Assembly (NCBI GenBank): GCA_029861795.1
Contig: JAOTYS010000110.1
Location: forward strand, 1-11,633
Length of the DNA stretch: 11,633 bases
Direction: 5' to 3'
DNA from: Gammaproteobacteria bacterium
GTDB lineage: Bacteria; Pseudomonadota; Gammaproteobacteria; Arenicellales; JAOTYS01
The position numbers were made by a program, and so were the translations under genes. Shown one piece after another: positions 8,846 to 11,633 of this stretch. Each line of letters begins with the position of its first letter. The first letter of the stretch is position 1. Under the pieces are notes generated by a model. That model was not told where the DNA came from and did no database searches. It was given only the letters and a program-made list of their open reading frames with translations.

Positions 8846-10183
8846 ATGCCATCAAATTCTGGTGTAGAAAACCTAACACCGCTTGCCGATCGGATGAGAC
8901 CTTCGTCCCTCGATGAGATCGTGGGGCAGCAGCATCTGCTTGGACCTGGCAAGCCACTACGTAAGGCTGTGGAAAGCGGGCACCTGCATTCCATGATATT
9001 TTGGGGTCCACCCGGCAGCGGTAAAACCACATTGGCTCGAGTGATCGCGAACCATGTTGATGGCGAGTTCATCTCACTGTCGGCGGTAGCCAGTGGTGTA
9101 AAAGAGATCAGACAGGCCGCGGAGGTGGGCCAGGCGGCGCGGCGGTTGGGACGTGCGACCGTACTGTTTGTGGATGAGGTACACCGATTCAATAAGACGC
9201 AACAAGATGGGTTTCTCGGCCATATTGAAGATGGAACCTTGACGCTGATAGGAGCCACTACCGAAAACCCGTCGTTCGAGTTAAACAACGCTTTGTTGTC
9301 GCGTGTTCGGATTTACGTTCTAGAGCCACTCAGCACCGATGAGCTCAGGCAAATTGTTACACGAGCGGTCGCTGCATTAAGTGGATCTGTGGAGTTGGAT
9401 GCACAAGCGTGTACTGTTCTGGCCTGCGCTGCGCAGGGAGATGCTAGGAGTGCGTTAAATATGCTGGAGGTTGTTGCGGCACTGAGTGATGGCGGGCCAG
9501 TTCACCTAGACGAGCATACGTTAGAACAGGTTATCGGCCATCGCCTGACCCGGTTCGATAAAACAGGGGATATTTTCTACGATCAGATTTCAGCTTTGCA
9601 CAAGTCCGTCAGGGGCTCGGCCCCAGACGCTGCGCTTTATTGGTTGGCTCGTATGCTGGAGGGGGGCTGCGATCCCCGATACATCCTTAGGCGGTTGGTA
9701 CGGATTGCCAGCGAAGATATAGGTAATGCGGATCCACGGGCTCTTCAGATAGCCCTTGATGCGTGGGATGGCTACGTGCGACTTGGGAGCCCCGAGGGTG
9801 ATCTCGCCGTGGCTCATGCCACCGTATATCTAGCCTGCGCCCCGAAAAGCGATGCGGTATACAAGGCGTTTACCGCTGCCAACAAAGATGCGCGGGAGCA
9901 CGGTGCAGAAGAGGTGCCTAAACACCTGCGTAATGCGCCCACTGAGCTGCTGCGGCAACTACGACATGGGCACGCATATCGCCATGCTCACGACGAAGCC
10001 GAAGGCTACGCTGCGGGTGAGGTCTATTTCCCTCCTACATTACTTGGTAGACGTTACTATCACCCCGTAGATCGCGGTTTGGAGCAACGTATTGCCGCCC
10101 GTCTTGAATATTTGAGGAAGCTAGATAGCGAGGCAACGAACGGTGCGCAAAAAAACCTTGGTGGCAATTCGCCCTCAGGTTAG
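8846..10183 (+). CDS. rarA: Replication-associated recombination protein A (AAA+ ATPase RarA)
   Basis: RarA (MgsA) is a clamp-loader-like AAA+ ATPase of the WRNIP1/Mgs1 family, associated with stalled replication forks and interacting with single-stranded DNA-binding protein. The 445-residue length is typical. Motifs: PLADRMRPSSLDEIVGQQHL (12-31), Walker A GPPGSGKTT (54-62), Walker B VLFVDEVHRFNKTQQD (106-121), sensor 1 GATTENPSFELN (136-147) and LLSRVRIYVLEPL with the arginine finger region (about 150-162). The C-terminal half has the family residues FYDQISALHKSVRGSAPDAALYW, DPRYILRRLVRIASEDIG and the end region GYAAGEVYFPP. The ATG lies 27 bases after lolA with a weak Shine-Dalgarno site. 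Its place between lolA and crcB/serS is the usual gammaproteobacterial one. Confidence 0.97.
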   Translation: MPSNSGVENLTPLADRMRPSSLDEIVGQQHLLGPGKPLRKAVESGHLHSMIFWGPPGSGKTTLARVIANHVDGEFISLSAVASGVKEIRQAAEVGQAARRLGRATVLFVDEVHRFNKTQQDGFLGHIEDGTLTLIGATTENPSFELNNALLSRVRIYVLEPLSTDELRQIVTRAVAALSGSVELDAQACTVLACAAQGDARSALNMLEVVAALSDGGPVHLDEHTLEQVIGHRLTRFDKTGDIFYDQISALHKSVRGSAPDAALYWLARMLEGGCDPRYILRRLVRIASEDIGNADPRALQIALDAWDGYVRLGSPEGDLAVAHATVYLACAPKSDAVYKAFTAANKDAREHGAEEVPKHLRNAPTELLRQLRHGHAYRHAHDEAEGYAAGEVYFPPTLLGRRYYHPVDRGLEQRIAARLEYLRKLDSEATNGAQKNLGGNSPSG

Positions 10184-10221
10184 CTGTTGGGAAGCGTGAA
10201 TCGGTTTATTAGGACTGCGAG

Positions 10222-10591
10222 TTGAGTCAAACGGTTGTGGTGGCGGCTGGAGGTGCTTTGGGAGCAGTGTTACGCTTCTGGATGGCCGCCGGTGTTCATC
10301 ACCTGCTCGGACGTGAGTTTCCGTATGGGAGACCCTGGTGGTCATGTTCTTGGGTCCGTCTTAATCGGCGTATTATTTGGGCTGCTTGTAGGGCGAGCGG
10401 CGGTGGATAGTCTCTGGCGGCTAGCTATATTGGTGGGTGTTCTCCGAGGATTTACCACCTTTTCTACATTCTCGTTTGAGACTTTTGGATTGATTCAAGA
10501 CGGGTTATACCTCAGGGCATGTTGGAACATCATCTTCAGTGTGGTTCTTTGCATTCTCGGTACCGCTCTGGGCGTTGTGCTGACTCGCTAG
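10222..10591 (+). pseudogene. crcB: crcB, fluoride exporter (Fluc family), disrupted by frameshifts
   Basis: CrcB/Fluc proteins are small four-helix fluoride channels that work as dual-topology dimers in the inner membrane. The N-terminal part (TTG at 10222, AGGA seven bases upstream) reads MSQTVVVAAGGALGAVLRFW and continues to REFPYG at 10327-10329. The C-terminal part, one frame over, reads VLGSVLIGVLFGLLVG from 10346 and continues through RGFTTFSTFSFE to a TAG at 10589. Between them, 10332-10343 in the third frame gives TLVV, which together with an Asn would complete the family motif GTLxVNxxGS. The data fit two extra bases at about 10327-10332 and one missing base at about 10343-10345. 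Undoing both gives 122 residues, a normal length. As written no full product is made. Sequencing error is the main alternative. No fluoride riboswitch fits in the 38-base gap after rarA. Confidence 0.85.
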
Positions 10592-10668
10592 AATGGAGGG
10601 CAGTTAGTTTGAAGTATCTATCGGTGACGTGCGGTGAACACATTAGATTTTGATGACGAGCGCAAGCC

Positions 10669-11633
10669 ATGCTAGATCCTCAACTACTACGTTCTAACTT
10701 TCCCGACATCGTGGAAATACTACGGACACGACGTGGTTTTGAAATAGATCAAGATCGATTTTTGCGACTGGAGGAGAGTCGCAAGTCATTACAGACCAAG
10801 ACTGAATCATTGCAGAGCGAACGCAATTCCTTGTCCAGAAGAGTCGGCGAGGCCAAGGCTAAGGGTGAAAGCGTGGACACGTTGTTGCAGCAAGTCGCGG
10901 GGATCAAAGAAAGACTGGGGGTCCAGGAGGTGGAGCTGAACAATGTGCAGGTCGAGCTCACCGCATTGCTGATGGAGATTCCGAATATCCCCGACGACAC
11001 CGTTCCCGATGGCTCATCGGAGGCAGACAACGTGTGCGTACGACAGTGGGGCCAACCTAGAGAGTTTGATTTTGAGCCCGAAGACCACGTGACCCTGGGA
11101 TCGAATCTGGGATTGTTGGACTTTGACACTGCGGCCAAACTAACCGGTTCGCGCTTCGTTGTGATGCGGGGCGCGCTTGCGCGATTACATCGCGGCCTTA
11201 TTCAGTTTATGCTTGACGTTCACACTAAAGAGCACGGATATAGCGAAATCTATGTTCCTTATATGGTGAATTCCGTGTGCCTGTATGGTACTGGACAACT
11301 TCCCAAGTTTGAGGAAGATCAGTTTGCGCTCAAAGGCGATCAGGATTTTTATCTCATCCCAACTGCCGAAGTTCCAGTGACTAATACTGTTCGCGACACC
11401 ATTGTCGAGGCAAATCAGTTGCCACTGAAGATGGTTTGTCACACTCCTTGTTTTCGTCGTGAGGCTGGCTCATATGGTAAAGATACCCGTGGCATGATTA
11501 GGCAACATCAATTCGAAAAGGTCGAATTGGTTCATATTGTTCGTCCAACGGAGTCCTATGGTCAGCTAGAAGAACTTACAGCGAATGCGGAAGCCATACT
11601 CCAACGGCTCGAGTTACCTTATCGGGTAGTGGC
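10669..11633 (+). CDS. serS: Serine--tRNA ligase SerS (partial, C-terminus beyond window)
   Basis: SerRS charges tRNA-Ser (and tRNA-Sec) with serine using ATP, in the cytosol. About 321 of roughly 430 codons are present, starting [20 protein letters not shown]. The N-terminal tRNA-binding coiled coil spans about residues 27-100 (rich in Glu, Lys and Leu, e.g. [20 protein letters not shown]), followed by MEIPNIPDD. The class II catalytic core shows [44 protein letters not shown] and motif 2 at about residues 256-280 ([20 protein letters not shown] then QHQFEKVEL). Motif 3 lies past the window edge. The ATG at 10669 gives the standard N-terminus, with only a weak Shine-Dalgarno site. It follows crcB after 77 bases in which I saw no clear promoter or terminator. 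Confidence 0.97.
   Translation, partial: MLDPQLLRSNFPDIVEILRTRRGFEIDQDRFLRLEESRKSLQTKTESLQSERNSLSRRVGEAKAKGESVDTLLQQVAGIKERLGVQEVELNNVQVELTALLMEIPNIPDDTVPDGSSEADNVCVRQWGQPREFDFEPEDHVTLGSNLGLLDFDTAAKLTGSRFVVMRGALARLHRGLIQFMLDVHTKEHGYSEIYVPYMVNSVCLYGTGQLPKFEEDQFALKGDQDFYLIPTAEVPVTNTVRDTIVEANQLPLKMVCHTPCFRREAGSYGKDTRGMIRQHQFEKVELVHIVRPTESYGQLEELTANAEAILQRLELPYRVV

Noticed and set aside
8671..9288. 205-codon reverse ORF across the lolA/rarA junction
   Set aside because: It lies opposite the strongly conserved Walker A/B part of rarA and the lolA end, and its Ser/Arg/Pro-rich translation shows no domain. It is an antisense shadow.
10184..10221. Fluoride riboswitch upstream of crcB
   Set aside because: Only 38 bases separate rarA and crcB, too short for the crcB-motif aptamer, and its conserved core was not seen.
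10235..10591. 118-codon ORF as an independent intact crcB
   Set aside because: Its first ~30 residues (MWWRLEVLWEQCYAS...) do not resemble the Fluc N-terminus, which is clearly encoded in the other frame; only the part after about 10346 is genuine CrcB.

Overview
This is a chromosomal segment of conserved housekeeping genes from a gammaproteobacterium. The block trxB (reverse) / ftsK-lolA-rarA-crcB-serS (forward) is the gene order typical of that class, and the proteins (FtsK with a DNA-reading gamma domain, LolA, RarA, Mfd, IspD/IspF) all look gammaproteobacterial. The lrp gene that sits between trxB and ftsK in enteric bacteria is absent, and ispD is not preceded by ftsB, so the source is probably outside the Enterobacterales. 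The species cannot be resolved from the sequence alone. No mobile elements, CRISPR arrays, tRNA or rRNA genes were seen.

Layout: (1) 1-2557, reverse: mfd, transcription-repair coupling factor, running off the left edge so that its C-terminal part is missing. (2) 2558-2724: a divergent intergenic region with a plausible sigma70 promoter for mfd. (3) 2725-3915, forward: ispD and ispF, stop codon directly abutting start codon, two steps of the MEP isoprenoid pathway. (4) 3941-5539, reverse: an Smr-domain protein downstream of trxB, convergent with ispF; a small hairpin lies between them. (5) 5540-5898: a 359-base divergent intergenic region with two clean inverted repeats and candidate promoters but no convincing gene. 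(6) 5899-10183, forward: ftsK (TTG start), lolA (GTG start) and rarA, closely spaced. (7) 10222-10591: crcB, the fluoride exporter gene, split over reading frames. (8) 10669-11633: serS, running off the right edge.

The genes serve several core functions: DNA repair and replication-fork maintenance (Mfd, RarA), chromosome segregation at the septum (FtsK), isoprenoid precursor synthesis (IspD, IspF), thiol redox balance (TrxB), lipoprotein transport to the outer membrane (LolA), a likely Smr nuclease, and translation (SerRS).

The most notable anomaly is crcB. Its N-terminal and C-terminal parts are in different frames, and five residues of the conserved pore segment between them are readable only in the third frame. 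This implies two nearby indels (+2 and -1). Together with a Gly-to-Arg change in the conserved TTFSTF region, this suggests a recently inactivated gene, or else local sequencing error. I found no convincing previously undescribed system; the rest is conserved gene content.
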